Assembly: GCA_030248135.1 (NCBI GenBank)
Contig: JASANC010000129.1
Coordinates: 1-64,000, forward strand
Direction of reading: 5' to 3'
Origin: Theristus sp. LFF4_11
Taxonomy: Eukaryota > Nematoda > Chromadorea > Monhysterida > Xyalidae
Length of the DNA stretch: 64,000 bases
The position numbers were made by a program, and so were the translations under genes. Of the stretch, positions 43,832 through 55,705 are shown in pieces (the first letter of the stretch is position 1; each line of letters begins with the position of its first letter). The notes beneath the pieces are model-generated. The model saw nothing but the letters and a program-made list of their open reading frames with translations. It made no database searches and was not told where the DNA came from.

Positions 43832-46800
43832 TACATGACGGGGCCTTAACGTTACTCGGAACCAGACCGCGATTTGTATTTTGTGACACGTACCAATAAT
43901 ACGCACAGGGTGGGCTAAAAAAGATCGTCATAAGATATTGCGCTGAATTTTGGAACACTTAAGAAGCATTCATGAAGCATTTAGCGATCGCGTTGCTATA
44001 TTTTGCACAGCCGCGCGCGTCATCAAGTACTGCTTTATGAAAGCCGCGTTTTAGAATTAATGCCTTCTAATTAATGAGCGCTGATGACAAACATGAAGGT
44101 TTACAAACTGAAATTACTGTCTTTTACACCACTGGGACACGTAATGGGTACTTTATTCCCGCACAACACCCGCACTAGAAAATCACACGAATGGGCTGAA
44201 AACAGATACTCTTACGTTATTCGAGGAGCTGATGGGCTGAGCTGAAAACAGATGGGTCTCCAACTTGCAGTTTTTGTCTTTTACACTTTACGGGTCCGAA
44301 ACGGAAACTAGTGCGAACCCGTGCGGGACCTGCACTGGACAACCACAGGAACGGGCTAAAACTCGAACCCTAATTAAAAATTTTAATTTAAATACTCTTT
44401 GATATATAAAAAACAAGTTCAGAAAAGTGTCCGAAGGGCAAAGAAAGGCCAAATATCATTTCAGATTGTGACGGATGGAAAAGGTTGACACAAGGTTTTT
44501 TCAAGAAAACGTATTTATAAAAATTGTGGGACAAAAATGGGTGGAAACGCAATGGTGCGGTCCGACCGTTTGAACACAGTCACTTAAGACAACGGCGACA
44601 CATTGAGCAAACTATTGTGGATACTATTGTGGCAAATAGCAATTGAATATAATGAATTGTAGCTTTAAAACAATGGTAAATCAGACAGAGTCCGGTGCAG
44701 AAAAAAGCAGCTGTAATTCGACACACAAAAGGGCGTGAGCTCGTTAAGTGTTCCAAATTTCAGCTCAATATCTAATACTAGTGACGAATATTAAATTTTA
44801 AATTTGCACTTTTTTGGTTCCCCCTGTACGCTAACTGCGCGGTTCCGCGCGAATTTTATTGATAAACATCCAGGTTTGACAAACTTGAAAACTACGCTTT
44901 TATAAAGTGCGTCTCCTTTGTGTTCTAAATATAAGTTTTGATACTGAGGCTGATTAACGGGTGTTATCACCGCGGTCGCCTTGTAAACAGATACGCCGCA
45001 GATGCGAGGTTATGGAAAATAATATAATGAATGTAATCAATTGATGCTGAACAGTACAAAAGATATGAGGAAATGAGGGGGTTTCAAACGAAGCCATGTG
45101 AAGTAAAGTTCAACAAAACATTCTTTTCATGTCCGCATTGTCGACAGCACGAGAAGTCTTCTATGAAGAGTTTTGCAAAAGCGGTCGTGACAAGATCTTA
45201 TTGCGATTGCAGCATTAACACGTTCAAAGTCACTCTCAGGCTGCCAACTGCATTAAAACGTTTCGGCTTGCAATGGTTATCTAGCAACAGCAAAAACACC
45301 AACAAAACTTTTTAGTAACAAAACTTTTTAGTGGCCATAAAAAGGTTTCAAAAGTCATCTTTTTGTTAAAAGAACACGTAAACACAACTCGAAAACTTCT
45401 GATATGGCCAAAGAAGCAAGAAGCGCGCGTCGTAAAAATAACAAATTGAGAGTAAAGAACAACCCAAAAGGAAGCTGAAGAAAATGTGTGCGCAAAGAAG
45501 ACACAGAAACTGAAAAGCTAATGACTCACAAAGCGGTAAAAAGACGGAAGTGCTGTCAATAAATATTCCGCGTACATGTGTGGCTGAAAGCACATTTAAT
45601 TTAGCAAAAGTATGCTTGTCTTCTTAAACTAGAGGGTTTCAATTGAAGCCCGCATCGAAAGCTCGTTTTCGTTTGAGCAATTGGACCGATGGTGTAGCAA
45701 ATAGCGGGGTATTCGCAAAAAATCATATCAAAATTACATGCATGCACATTTTTAACCACAGCATCATTATTTTTCGATTAGTGCTGAAATACGCCGTTTG
45801 TTCAAAGCTGAAATACACCAATCACATGTTTCGCATGAGCTGATTTTTGCATATCCAAAGTGCGTGCTGCACGTGCGTTTCATAGTCGCTTATCGCTTGC
45901 AAATGAATACACTAAGCAACTGGCACAAAACTGATAGGCCTCGTTGCTGCGTGTGTAATGATAAGCGACAACAGTAGGTTTTAATTGGACCTATCGATTT
46001 TTCGACTGAGCGGAGCAAAACTTGTTTTTTTGCTGCACAGACAGAAGGCAGGGATACACTTGGGGTCTACAGGGGATTCCTGGTACTGAAGAGAGGGTTG
46101 CACGTGGTCGTACTCTACTACTCTTGCCTTTTCTCCAAACTCAAGTTTGCAGGGCCCCCAGGTTTAATGACATGAGTTTGGGTGGGCGGGCACTATGAAT
46201 TTTGGTACACTTGTACCTGGTCTGCCTCTGGCACAACCACGGGTGGGCATAAAGAGTATGATGTGTCTGTTACTAAACACCCGAAACATACAAGGCTTTA
46301 AGTAGTTTTGAGATGAGAACAGGTGGGAGTGGGAGCTTTTTTCTATTTTGTATTTACCATTTCCAGACTTTATTTCTTGTTAAAATTACGGAAAATTAAA
46401 ACCGCCGTGAAACAAGTTACCGGCTGTCGCCAGTGCATGATTGGTCTTCTTTCGTGGCAGCCTGCTGACTTTTGCGGTTTTGGATGCGTCGTTTTCTAAT
46501 TGAAAACCGTTTCGAAACTTTTTCAAGCAGTTTCGCTCCATCTTTTGCGGCTGTCGGTGGTAGCCAAACAAAGATGCCTGGCTACCAGTGGCAGCCACAG
46601 AAGATGCAGCGTTGGGCAAAATGTTTGGAAACGGTTATCAGTGCTGGATAAAATTAATAAAACGGTGTTTTGCTCAAAATTCCAACATGTTTGCAACCTT
46701 TTAGCGTCGATGGTATGTGCACGGTTGAAGGCAGCTAAATCTTCTATTTTGAATCACTGAGCTTTAGGAAAACGACGCATGTGTACTAGTAAAATGGAGG

Positions 46801-48788
46801 CAATCAGAAAAAAAGTCAAGCACTCTCCAGGGAGAAACACGTCCAAAAATACGCCCTTTTCCTGTCAAACATTTCGCAGAACCCATAACATGTTTTTGGC
46901 TTTCACATTCATTTTTATATTTGAACTAAGAAATATGCCGTGCACAGACAAGAGAACTGTTTCATTCATGTTGTACATTCTGTGTTCTCGTTCAAAAAGT
47001 TTGCTCATTTAGCCCAAGTTTTGATGGCCCAGTTAAAATTAAAAAAAAAACACTCCAATACCGCTAGGATGTCGGTTAAGATTGTTTTTGCGAACATTTT
47101 GTGAAGCTTCTGCCGAAACTTTCCAACGCAATTATAAAAACTTTTTTTGAAAAGCCAGATTATTTATTTTTTATCCTTAACATTTGGCGAAACGCCATGT
47201 TTGAGAATTATGTAATGTAATTACCTTATGTAATGTAATTACCGTAATTAATGTATGTAATCTATGAATTACAAGTATGATGATTGGTTGTGTTACGCAC
47301 GTTCGTGCGACCAATGAGCATACCCCCTATAAATTGATTTGCACAGGGTGATCAAAAAAACGTCAACAAGGAAAATGGCTGGTATTCAAAACTGAAACAA
47401 CATCTTGAGCTGAAACTTGCAGCCATGGCAAAAATATAGTTGCCATTTGTTGTATTGAAATTTCAGTCAAACCAACGCTGTTAAAAAGCTTAACAGACAT
47501 TTGGAACCTTCAATTACGCGCGTGTGACGTGTGGAGGCAGTATGCAGATATGGCAAAGTGCTGGTCTGATGAATGCTTCAGGATCTTTCTGAACCACCTT
47601 GAAGTTTGAAGCAGTTTTTTAATTCAGGACATTTTTCATGCTATTTTTCTGCACCAGCTTGCAAAAAAAGATTCGAAACAAAAGAAATAGTGAAATCGGT
47701 TCACTGAGTTCTTGCTTTTCAGTTTTTGCTCATTCCAATGGTTGCTCAGAGAAATTTATGAAGGAACAAAATTGGAACACACTTAGTAGCACAACTAAAA
47801 ATGAATATTTATGGGTACCGTTTATTTGAGATGCCATAAAAATGTTGGTATTTGCGGATAGATTAACAAAATCGAACACAACAAAAAAGCAAAAGTTCGT
47901 CTGTGGGGGTACAAGAACCCGCTTGCTATCAGCATTATTTTCATTTTATTTTGATGTTATTTTTATTATCATGGCGCAAGTTAAAGCTGACGGACTGGAG
48001 TCTGAACCCAACTGAACTAGAGACACGGCCTTTTTCTGTTTGAAAATAATTCTCGTTGGACATGAGACACTGAACTAAAAAAAACATCATGTGCTGGTGC
48101 TCCAATTGCGCGTGTCGTCGTTCCATGCTCGTACATACTTATGACCGAACAACCCTGCATGTGCGGTTCTAGTTTTTTTCTGGTGTTTCAGACATTCTCA
48201 GCTTAGAAACTTTCTTTTTTTTAAACCCTAAGATTGAAAAAATTGTTAGAACATTTGTTAGCATTGTGACCGTGTTTTTTAATTTTTATTCAAACTTTTT
48301 GTCGACCAAAAAAAAAACTTTTCAAGTAAACTAACGGAGACCGCACGACTGATACATTAGATTCAATTTATATTTCAGCGGCTTATTTTTCGATTCGGTT
48401 TCACGCCGCGGCCTCAGTTCTTTAGTTTTTTAGGCAATCCTTGTCCGAAATGAAGCCGCTTTTTCCCGATCAGAATTCAAGTCAGAAATTGTTGTGCTCG
48501 CTGTCAGAAATAAACAACTTCGAATTTGTCATTTTCTATTCTGTTAGGCCAAATTAGGCCAAATTAGACTGCGATTTCTTGCGTGCTTTTTGAACTTATC
48601 GAAAAACGGAGAGAATTTCTGACTGAATGTGTATTTTTTTACCGCTGCGAGAAAATAAACGATTGCGATGAACCACGAGTTTGCCGGACAAGCTTAAAAC
48701 AAGACAGATTATATCAGCTGCGTTTTTTCACAATTTCAAGTTTTGTCTTGCACTTGTAAAGCAAGATTTTTTTCAAGATATACATGTA
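43832..48788. other. Gene-poor, repeat-rich spacer
   Basis: No gene recognised. Lone transposon-like ends with 'cacagggtgggct' (43905), 'ccccctgtac' (44815) and 'cacagggtgatcaaaa' (47342) suggest further decayed Tc1/mariner elements. The stretch 43960-44050 resembles the 'gcattcatgaag' foldback at 2944-3027. Confidence 0.5.
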
Positions 48789-49895
48789 CAGGGTGGGCCA
48801 AAAAAAGGTTCCATTTTCAAACTGCTGTCACTGGCTGGTGTTTCAATATTATGAGCTGAAATTTTCAGCATTGATAAAACATGTGATGCCATTTTTCTGA
48901 CAAAATTTTTATCTAGTTTGGTCAAGTAGATTCAGTTTTACAGCACAATGTTTAAAAATTCCCAAATTTTCAAAAAAAACGGATTTTAACCAAGAATTTC
49001 ACAACGAATCATTGCTCATAGACATCCAAATCATCCAAATCATCAGGGTTCGGGACAGGCCAGATTTCAAACTGGCTCGCCTCGTCGATTTTGCTGGACT
49101 GCGCGTGAACATTAAGACCACAGTGTCTTTGAATGCAGCAGCAATCGATGGTCGACCGGATCCACTCTTTCGGTAAAACACGTTGCCATGCTCAAACAGA
49201 TTGGTGTGCCACAAAAGAACGGACATCCTGGTTGGCGAATCCTCTTGGCGACCCAAATTGATTTACGCGAAAGTGGCAAGTGACTGCAGAAAAACTTTCA
49301 GATTGCCCCCACCAGATAGCACACCAGACCCGTTGTTCTGCTGTTCACTTAACCATGACCAAACTGCAGAAAACTGAAACTGAAACACTGTTTTTATTCA
49401 AACCGCAGAAAAACTTTTCAAAAGAAACAAATTAACAGACAGCGCAACACACAAAACAAAAAGTCAACTGAACAATTCTTTCCGTCGCAGTCGCATGGCT
49501 GCTGACTCGAGTCCGTTGTGAAACATCAGAATTTCGCTCGAGCTGCTCAAATGCAATTCAAGTGTGAGACCTTTCCACTCTGTGCGCATGATTTGAACTA
49601 TCAGTACCCCGGGTATCCAAAAAGACCCATTTGTCACCTTCGCAACAGTTTCAAAATTGAATCACGCATCTTGATACTAATTTTTTCTTGCACTCATTTC
49701 AGTCAATTTGTTGATTTTTCGAGCTTTTTAGAAAATCTGCCACAGTGAGCGCTAGGAATTATATATCTGAAAAAAAATTTTGTCAGTAAAATGGCATCAC
49801 ATGTTTTATCAGTGCTGAAAATTTCAGCTCATAATATTAAAACACCAGCCAGTGACAGCAGTTTGAAAATGGAACCTTTTTTTTGGCCCACCCTG
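48789..49895 (-). pseudogene. Mariner/IS630-type transposon with internal deletion
   Basis: The 1107-bp element has TIRs of about 125 bp, starting CAGGGTGGGCCAAAAAAAGG, with TA on both sides. On the minus strand an N-terminal transposase fragment (FYRKSGSGRPSIAA, RSPAKSTRRASLKSGLSR, a helix-turn-helix region) is followed almost directly, in another frame, by a typical C-terminal end (PNPDDLDDLDVYEQ-stop at about 49010). The catalytic core between them is deleted. It is a different family from the element at 42.7 kb. Confidence 0.82.
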
Positions 49896-50427
49896 TATTT
49901 GTTAGGTTTCAGTGCTCAGTCAGTGCTCTGTGCTAATAAATGCCAAACAATCTTGAAAAGAACGAAAAAGTTCGTTCCCCAAAAACAATTTTTTGCCCAA
50001 GAAACAGTTCAAAAACTTTTCACCAAAATGGTGGTCATTTTTCTTGTGACTGGTCACCTGAAATAAAAAGCTCTGACGAACGATCGCCTTTCGTCTGTGG
50101 GTTCTTTTTATTCTGAAGGTTGCTCTTCCAAACGCAAAGCGAAAATCCAATCCATCTTTGTTTTAACAATTCCCGTTTGTTGTTTTTACAACCACCAGCA
50201 ACATAAAAGCGTGTGGAACACCCTGTGGAGTGTTGGTGCCATAAATTGAGCCGTTTTTGATGTATCGCTGTGGGGTTTTTGCTGTCGAGTTTTGGTTCTC
50301 CATTGGTTGTATTTGAGCAGCACAAATATTCAACACCGTGAATGATTTTCTAAATTTTTGTTTCGCACATTTTTTGCAGGACAGTGATTGAATGATGGTT
50401 ACTTGAAAAACTCCAATAACTCTAAAA
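49896..50427. other. Spacer upstream of the CPG4-like gene
   Basis: No exon recognised. It should contain the promoter and 5'UTR of the gene starting at 50428. Confidence 0.45.
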
Positions 50428-52554
50428 ATGGTGTCACAAACTGGACTCAGTAGTAAGCTATTTATGATATTCTGTGTTTCGCTGAAAATTCCATTACTTG
50501 CGGCGGTCCCATCACAGCAACAACAACCACAACGGCCACCACTACAGTTGCCACCAGCACCACGACAACCACGACAACAGGAACAATCTGAGCTCAACTT
50601 CCCACAAAAACGTCATTTCACATACAGCAACTTCTCTCGTTGCACCTCTCAATGTGCCTCAACGTTTTCACACAGATTGAAAAGCGTCGATTTTGTTAAC
50701 TCAAGTTTTGTCCAAAACTTTCAAAAACACAACTTCACGGCGCTGCCACTGATGCAACGAAGACAAATTTGCTGGTAGGTATTTTTCCATTGTTTATTTC
50801 CACTCCGCTCACCAAATCTCAATCAATGGTGGTATGAAGTGAGACTTTTTACTCCTTTAATCAGCACACGCCTAGTGACATGACAGTGCAACTCAACGCA
50901 TTTTTCTAAACCGAGTACTTGGATTTTGTGATCACCTACACCTGCTAACACATTTCACAATCACCCAGAACGTCTACTGAACATTTTACTGAACAATTTG
51001 TTCAGCTGCCACTGGCTCACTCGACGCTCGTCAGGCAAAAAACAAACTGAGCAAAAAACTGAGCAAGTTGCTCAGTTTCTTTCTTGTTAATTTTTTAAGA
51101 GTGGTCCATGTTCAGCTGCAGTGGCTGCGGTACACATTTTACAACGTGAAGTAATTTTTTCTGTAAAACTATTACCGTATTACCCCAAACCCCCCCCCCA
51201 CCATTAATCCCCCCACCAATAAACCCCCACCCCACGACAAGTTTTCGAATAATACCCCCCACAAATAATCCCCCATGGGGGATTATTGGAAACCTGTTTG
51301 AAACACATACCCAACGAATTCAGTGGCTGGTTGCAGTGAAAATGATGAAATTGTGCTTTATAAAAGGAAATTTCTGTAGAGTAAAAGTTTCTGCGACTTT
51401 CTTGCCTGCCATGCAAGGTATTTTTTGCCATTTTTCAACAAACCCCCACCCCTAGAATTTGTTTGTACGTAACCCCCCCCTCCAATAATCCCCCCCCCCC
51501 ACCAATAAACCCCCACCGCTAAAAGTCGCTGACGTATTAATCCTTCATGGGGGTTTATTGGAGGTAATACGGTAGTATCAGCGGTCGTTCACACTTTGAT
51601 GTTGATCGTTATTGAAACCAGCACAGGTATTATCGCACATATCGCCACTGTGTTGTGCACTGTGACACGGTGAAGGTGATCGTTGATCAATGGGCAGACT
51701 CGATCGGCAGCTACTGCGACTCATACGGAGGTTGGTTCAGAGCATGGTTGTTGTGAAACGAGAGCTCAGTGATTACATTTGCATTGGCACCGCTAACACC
51801 ACTAATGATTTTCGGATTGATTCGCAAACAATGCATTCGCATCTGCAAAACTTGAAAATGCGAAAAAAAAATCTTTGGAGGATGTGCTCAATTCAATTGA
51901 CGAGAACTGTTTACAGCGCCAGACGTCCAAGCGGGTCTCTGCCTTCAGCTGGAGCACTCGAAACTCGAATGGAGATGCCGCGTTTATGTGATGGAAATTT
52001 TACATATTCGCTACAACAACACAACCTGGCCGACCGAAATGAAGGACGGCTTGTACTGTGACAAGTGCGTTAAATGCTGATTTAAGAAGCAAACAATTAT
52101 TATTTGATAATACTTGAGGGAAATCAGAGGTCCACAAACCTAAAACAATTCTTGATAGAACAATAATACTAGGTGCAATAGAAAAAGTCATGCAACTGAT
52201 CATTTCATGAAGCATACCAGGTGCATCGTGCAACACACCGCCTGCCTGCTGGAGCAGTTCGAACACCTCTGTGGGCGTCATTTCATTGCGGCGTTTCGAG
52301 GCGCAAACGAACTTTGGCTGAAAACGTTTTTCTATCGTTCCGTTCGTCGATTCCTCAATCGAAACGTTCATCAGAACGACTCGGCTGAGTTCATTGATCA
52401 ATGTTACGACGACGTTTTGTTGCCGACGTTGGAATTGAGCTCGCTGCAGTCCAACCATCAAAAACAGCCGTGGAACTCAGAGATTCGGAGTTGTTCTCAT
52501 TGGGCAGTGATACTTTTAAGTTTAGTGATATCAATAATGGTAGTGTTTGGATAG
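50428..52554 (+). CDS. Secreted cysteine-rich protein, CPG4-like (310 aa)
   Basis: Four exons, 50428-50774, 51627-51730, 51917-52064 and 52221-52554, join in phase at GT..AG sites. The start has a signal peptide, LFMIFCVSLKIPLLAAV, followed by a Gln/Pro-rich stretch. Then comes a cysteine-rich region: RCTSQCASTF, QICWYYRTYRHCVVHCD, SIGSYCDSYG, GLCLQLEHSKLEWRCRVY, DGLYCDKCIVQHTACLLEQF, HLCGRHF and IDQCYDD. NxS/T sites occur (NFS, NSS, NFT, NTT). The last residues (SCSHWAVILLSLVISIMVVF) are hydrophobic and end at the stop, as in a GPI signal or C-terminal membrane anchor. The spacing 'C-x3-C ... IC-x-x-Y-x5-C-x3-C' recalls the nematode chondroitin proteoglycan 4 domain, from memory; this is a resemblance, not a firm assignment. 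Intron 1 (50775-51626) contains a G-run MITE. Confidence 0.65.
51173..51574. mobile_element. G-run MITE, copy 2
   Basis: It begins TACCGTATTACCCCAAAC and ends 'gggtttattggaggtaatacggta'. It holds several C-runs and 'ccccatggggga' palindromes, matching 41899-42356. It lies in the first intron of the CPG4-like gene. Confidence 0.8.
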
Positions 52555-52649
52555 TACAATCATGCTGTAAAAAACTACGGTGTCTTACATTGGATGTCAC
52601 GTTAATGGAGTTACAATCAATCATTTACGGTATGGCCGAATGTCTCGTG

Positions 52650-52975
52650 CGCCGACCTGTCACGCGACTCTGCCAGCGCTGTGCTCAACCGATTTCGACG
52701 ATCGATAGCTCAATCAACTCAGCGGAGTACCCGGAAGACGATGATGCCTCGTTTGTGATTGGTTTTCACGGTTTTCTGAAAATCGAAAAAAATCCAAATC
52801 ACAATAAATTGGTGTTTTGTGTTTTTTTCGTAATTTTTTTATTGCACAACGACCAATGTTAAATAAAACCAAAACCAACCACAATCGACACATCATCGTG
52901 TTCCGGATGCTCTGCTGAGTTGATTGAGCCATCGATCGTCGAAATCGGCCGAGGAACTCGTGATCTGGACGACGT
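52650..52975. repeat. Inverted duplication downstream of the CPG4-like gene
   Basis: About 95 bp at 52690-52785 (PISTIDSSINSAEYPEDDD in one frame) recurs inverted at 52872-52955 with about 15% divergence. A 100-bp AT-rich loop separates the arms. A 150-codon plus-strand frame across 52401-52862 overlaps the real last exon of the CPG4-like gene and is treated as a shadow. Confidence 0.6.
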
Positions 52976-53665
52976 TATGTGTTACGTTATCAGAAGAATG
53001 GTCACTGTTAATCATTCGTTAATCAGCAAACATCACAAGATAACCACGAAAAACAAAAAAAACTTTATTAACGGCACAAAATCTGTTGGTACAACACCCT
53101 ATATTCATGCCGACCCAACCCGTTCCATAAATCACACCGTGCGGTGTTTTCATCGGTGCGGTGTTTTCACCGTGCGGTGTTTTCATCGGTGCGGTATTTT
53201 CACCGCTGCGGTGTTTTTAGCAATTACCGTGAAGATTATCAATTTAGTTTTTGCATTTCTTTCCTGTGTTAAAGGGCAGGGGCCACCGCCACTGCACATG
53301 CACCTGTTTTAATAATGATGCATTACGCTGGTCGGAGGGGGAGCCTAATTTTCACGAAAGTGTTTGTCAATTTTAAGGGTCAAAACGGCCTTATTTAATT
53401 TTGAAAGTGCCATATTCGAACTCAGCGCGTCAGCGGTTCGAATGCACCGATTTTTGTCGAACATCGGATTTGCCTGAGGCATTTTGAAAATTTTTTTTAT
53501 TAATAAATTTTTTTATTTATTTATTTTTTCAATAAAGAAAATCGGGGTTTTTACTTTTTTTCGAAACCTACTCCCCCACCCCCCCCCGCACTTTCGCTAC
53601 TGAGCATAAGACCACAAAAGTAAACCAGGACAGCAGGAGGAGGTACAAAACAATTTACGACAATC
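52976..53665. other. Spacer upstream of KRTCAP2
   Basis: Includes the minisatellite and an AT-rich stretch. No gene recognised. Confidence 0.5.
53140..53222. repeat. Minisatellite, 'gtgcggtgttttcatcg' unit
   Basis: About five tandem copies of a 16-18-bp unit alternating 'ttttcatcg' and 'ttttcacc' between 'gtgcggtg' blocks. Confidence 0.75.
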
Positions 53666-55126
53666 ATGGCGCACCACGGCACGTCTGCTGGTCTGGCAGC
53701 GTTGTTGGCAGTGCTGCTGTTCGCTTGCATGATGGCGTTTCGATCGCAGTTGGCAGAGTTTCGCTCGCTCACCGTGCTCGGCGGTTTTTTGGGCGCCAAC
53801 TTGTTTTTATTCCTGTTGACGGTATGGTAACACAGTTTTCCAACATGATTTCTTATTCTGGTAATAGCAGCACAGTTCGGCCGATAGATATTATCTTTGA
53901 TATCTTTAGATAGATAATTTTTATTTTTTAGATAGATAATGAGGGAGCGAGCATAAAAAACGTCTCAGACATAGTTGTTCTAGGGAGGGGCCTGGGGGGG
54001 GGCTGGCCCCCCCCCCAAAAAATTTTCGAATCTATCTCTATCAGACAGGTTTTTTTGGCTCAGCTATTATCTATCTAAAAAATTTTATCAGCCAGCTATC
54101 TATCTGAAAAATGTTGTCTTCGAAGACATAAAATGAGTCAATTATTGACCAAAATTGACCATTTTTGCTCGTAATTCTTGAAAATTTCGCTAATTTTAGA
54201 TAAAATACGCGTTTATACTTGATTTTTAGTGTATTTTTAGCATTATTTTGCTGTTTTTACAGCTTTTTAGCGTTTTAGCTATCTATCTATCAAATTTCAA
54301 AATTTTGACCGGCCCCCCCCCCAAAGTCACATGGCCCCCCCCGCGGCCCCCCCCCAAAATTTTCCAGCTATCTATCTATCCAGAAAATTTGCTCCAGCTA
54401 TCTATATCGGCCCCCCCCAACCCCTCGGCTCTGGAACAACTATGGTCTCAGATAGTGATAAATTCGAAATTTTTAGGGAGACGGCTTCCCAGTCCCCTAG
54501 ATGAACAACTACAATTTTGTGTTTTTTTTTCAGGCAGTCAGCAATTTCGAAATGGAGACGATGAGCGAAAACTTTCAGGCGAAAATTTTTCCAGAAAGTG
54601 TGTCACTCAGATTCTTTTGTTTCCTGTTTTTGCGACAAAGTGGATGCTAATTAAAAAACACCACAACCCAAACTGTATTGCAGTAGTTTCGTGTTTGTTG
54701 GTTGCGTTGTTCGCGAGCGGTTTGGTGCATCGAGTCTGTGTGACGACTTGGTTGGTGGCTTATCTTTGGACCTTTTGTCACAAATTGGTTGATTTGTGAT
54801 GATTTTTAATCACTATTCTTGATCTTGAGCGGAAAAGCATGCCGCAACCTAGTTGGTTGCAGATCCAAGCTGAGCTAATTTCATCGTGACCATTTTGACT
54901 GCTGGGTTTTTGAAATTTTTTTTCAATTTTTCGAAAAAAAAACGTTTTTCTGCTTCGATTTACTTGTGCGACAGTGGTCTCCATGTGTTTTGTGCGTGCT
55001 TGCAGTTTTGCATTCTCCATGGTGTTGCTGTACGGGATGAATCAGATCGCTGCACGCAAGTACCACGCCGCGTCCGCACCGGCCACCACCGTGCCGTTCG
55101 GTGCATCCGGCAAGAAACGGAAGTGA
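53666..55126 (+). CDS. KRTCAP2: KRTCAP2, oligosaccharyltransferase accessory subunit
   Basis: Small ER membrane protein of the oligosaccharyltransferase complex (N-glycosylation); human KRTCAP2 is 136 aa and this one is 135. Exons 53666-53821, 54534-54597, 54684-54750 and 55006-55126 join in phase. The protein has MAHHGTSAGLAALLAVLLFA (TM1), GGFLGANLFLFLLT, NFQAKIFPE and the strongly conserved LLVALFASGLVHRVCVTTC, then TM4 and a lysine-rich end, SGKKRK. The AKIFPE and ALFASGLxHRVCVTTC blocks match the human protein nearly exactly, which fixes the identity. Intron 1 is filled by a C-run/'tatctatc' foldback repeat. The gene ends about 580 bp before the LP-repeat gene on the same strand. Confidence 0.96.
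53966..54455. repeat. Foldback repeat with C-runs in KRTCAP2 intron 1
   Basis: Ends 'cagacatagttgttctaggg' and 'ctctggaacaactatggtctcag' are inverted. Inside are several runs of 7-10 C or G and repeated 'agctatctatcta'. Probably a MITE. Confidence 0.65.
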
Positions 55127-55705
55127 ACATCTGACCAGTTGTGGTGTGCGTTTTCCTCAGACCAAACCCGTGCGACCGTTATTGTACCCAAATGGTGGCA
55201 AGCGCACCACATCGTCGCACGGTATGGTTCAAACTGAGAGCACTATTTGCCGATTTGCTTGTTGGTTGAGCGTTGCTGGCTCTTTAGGTGGTTTTAGATT
55301 TTTAGATTTTTAGATTTTAGATTTTAGATTTTTTTCTCAATTTGTGGATTGATCCGGGTACCGGGTTATGACATTTTTATTTCTTGTGTTTTTTTGTTTA
55401 TCTGAATTGGTTATTATGTTGTTGTGATACTTGTTTTTTTGACTGTTATTCTTGTGTGTGTGCCTTGTTTTCTGCAGATGTCAATTGAATTTATTGAAGG
55501 GTGACGTTTTGGTTTTCAGCAAAGCAGTGAAGAATAATAAAATGATTGTTTGATTTTGTTCTTTGGGATCCATTGGAAGAATTTCACCATTCCGCAGTGA
55601 CTTGTGGATTCTGTTCAAAATTTTCATCGTCAGAAGGTTCTGCGGTTGTTGGAATTTTCAAGAGACAAAAACGAAAAAGCCTCCAGGTTCCGAAGTACGT
55701 TTTGA

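Noticed and set aside
43903..44825. Possible third mariner element between 'cacagggtgggctaaaaaag' and 'ggttccccctgtac'
   Set aside because: The two ends match for only a few bases beyond the terminus and no transposase remnant lies between them.
46386..46619. 77-codon minus-strand frame with a basic end
   Set aside because: No family, no splice chain, and composition like the surrounding non-coding sequence.
52401..52862. 153-codon plus-strand and 153-codon minus-strand frames near 52.0-52.9 kb
   Set aside because: The phase-consistent CPG4-like last exon uses another frame across 52221-52554 and ends in an anchor-like segment; these frames overlap it or lie in the inverted duplication.
53435..53445. 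'ggttcgaatg' resembling a tRNA B box
   Set aside because: No A box or cloverleaf pairs around it, and a related sequence without the motif occurs at 13.73 kb.
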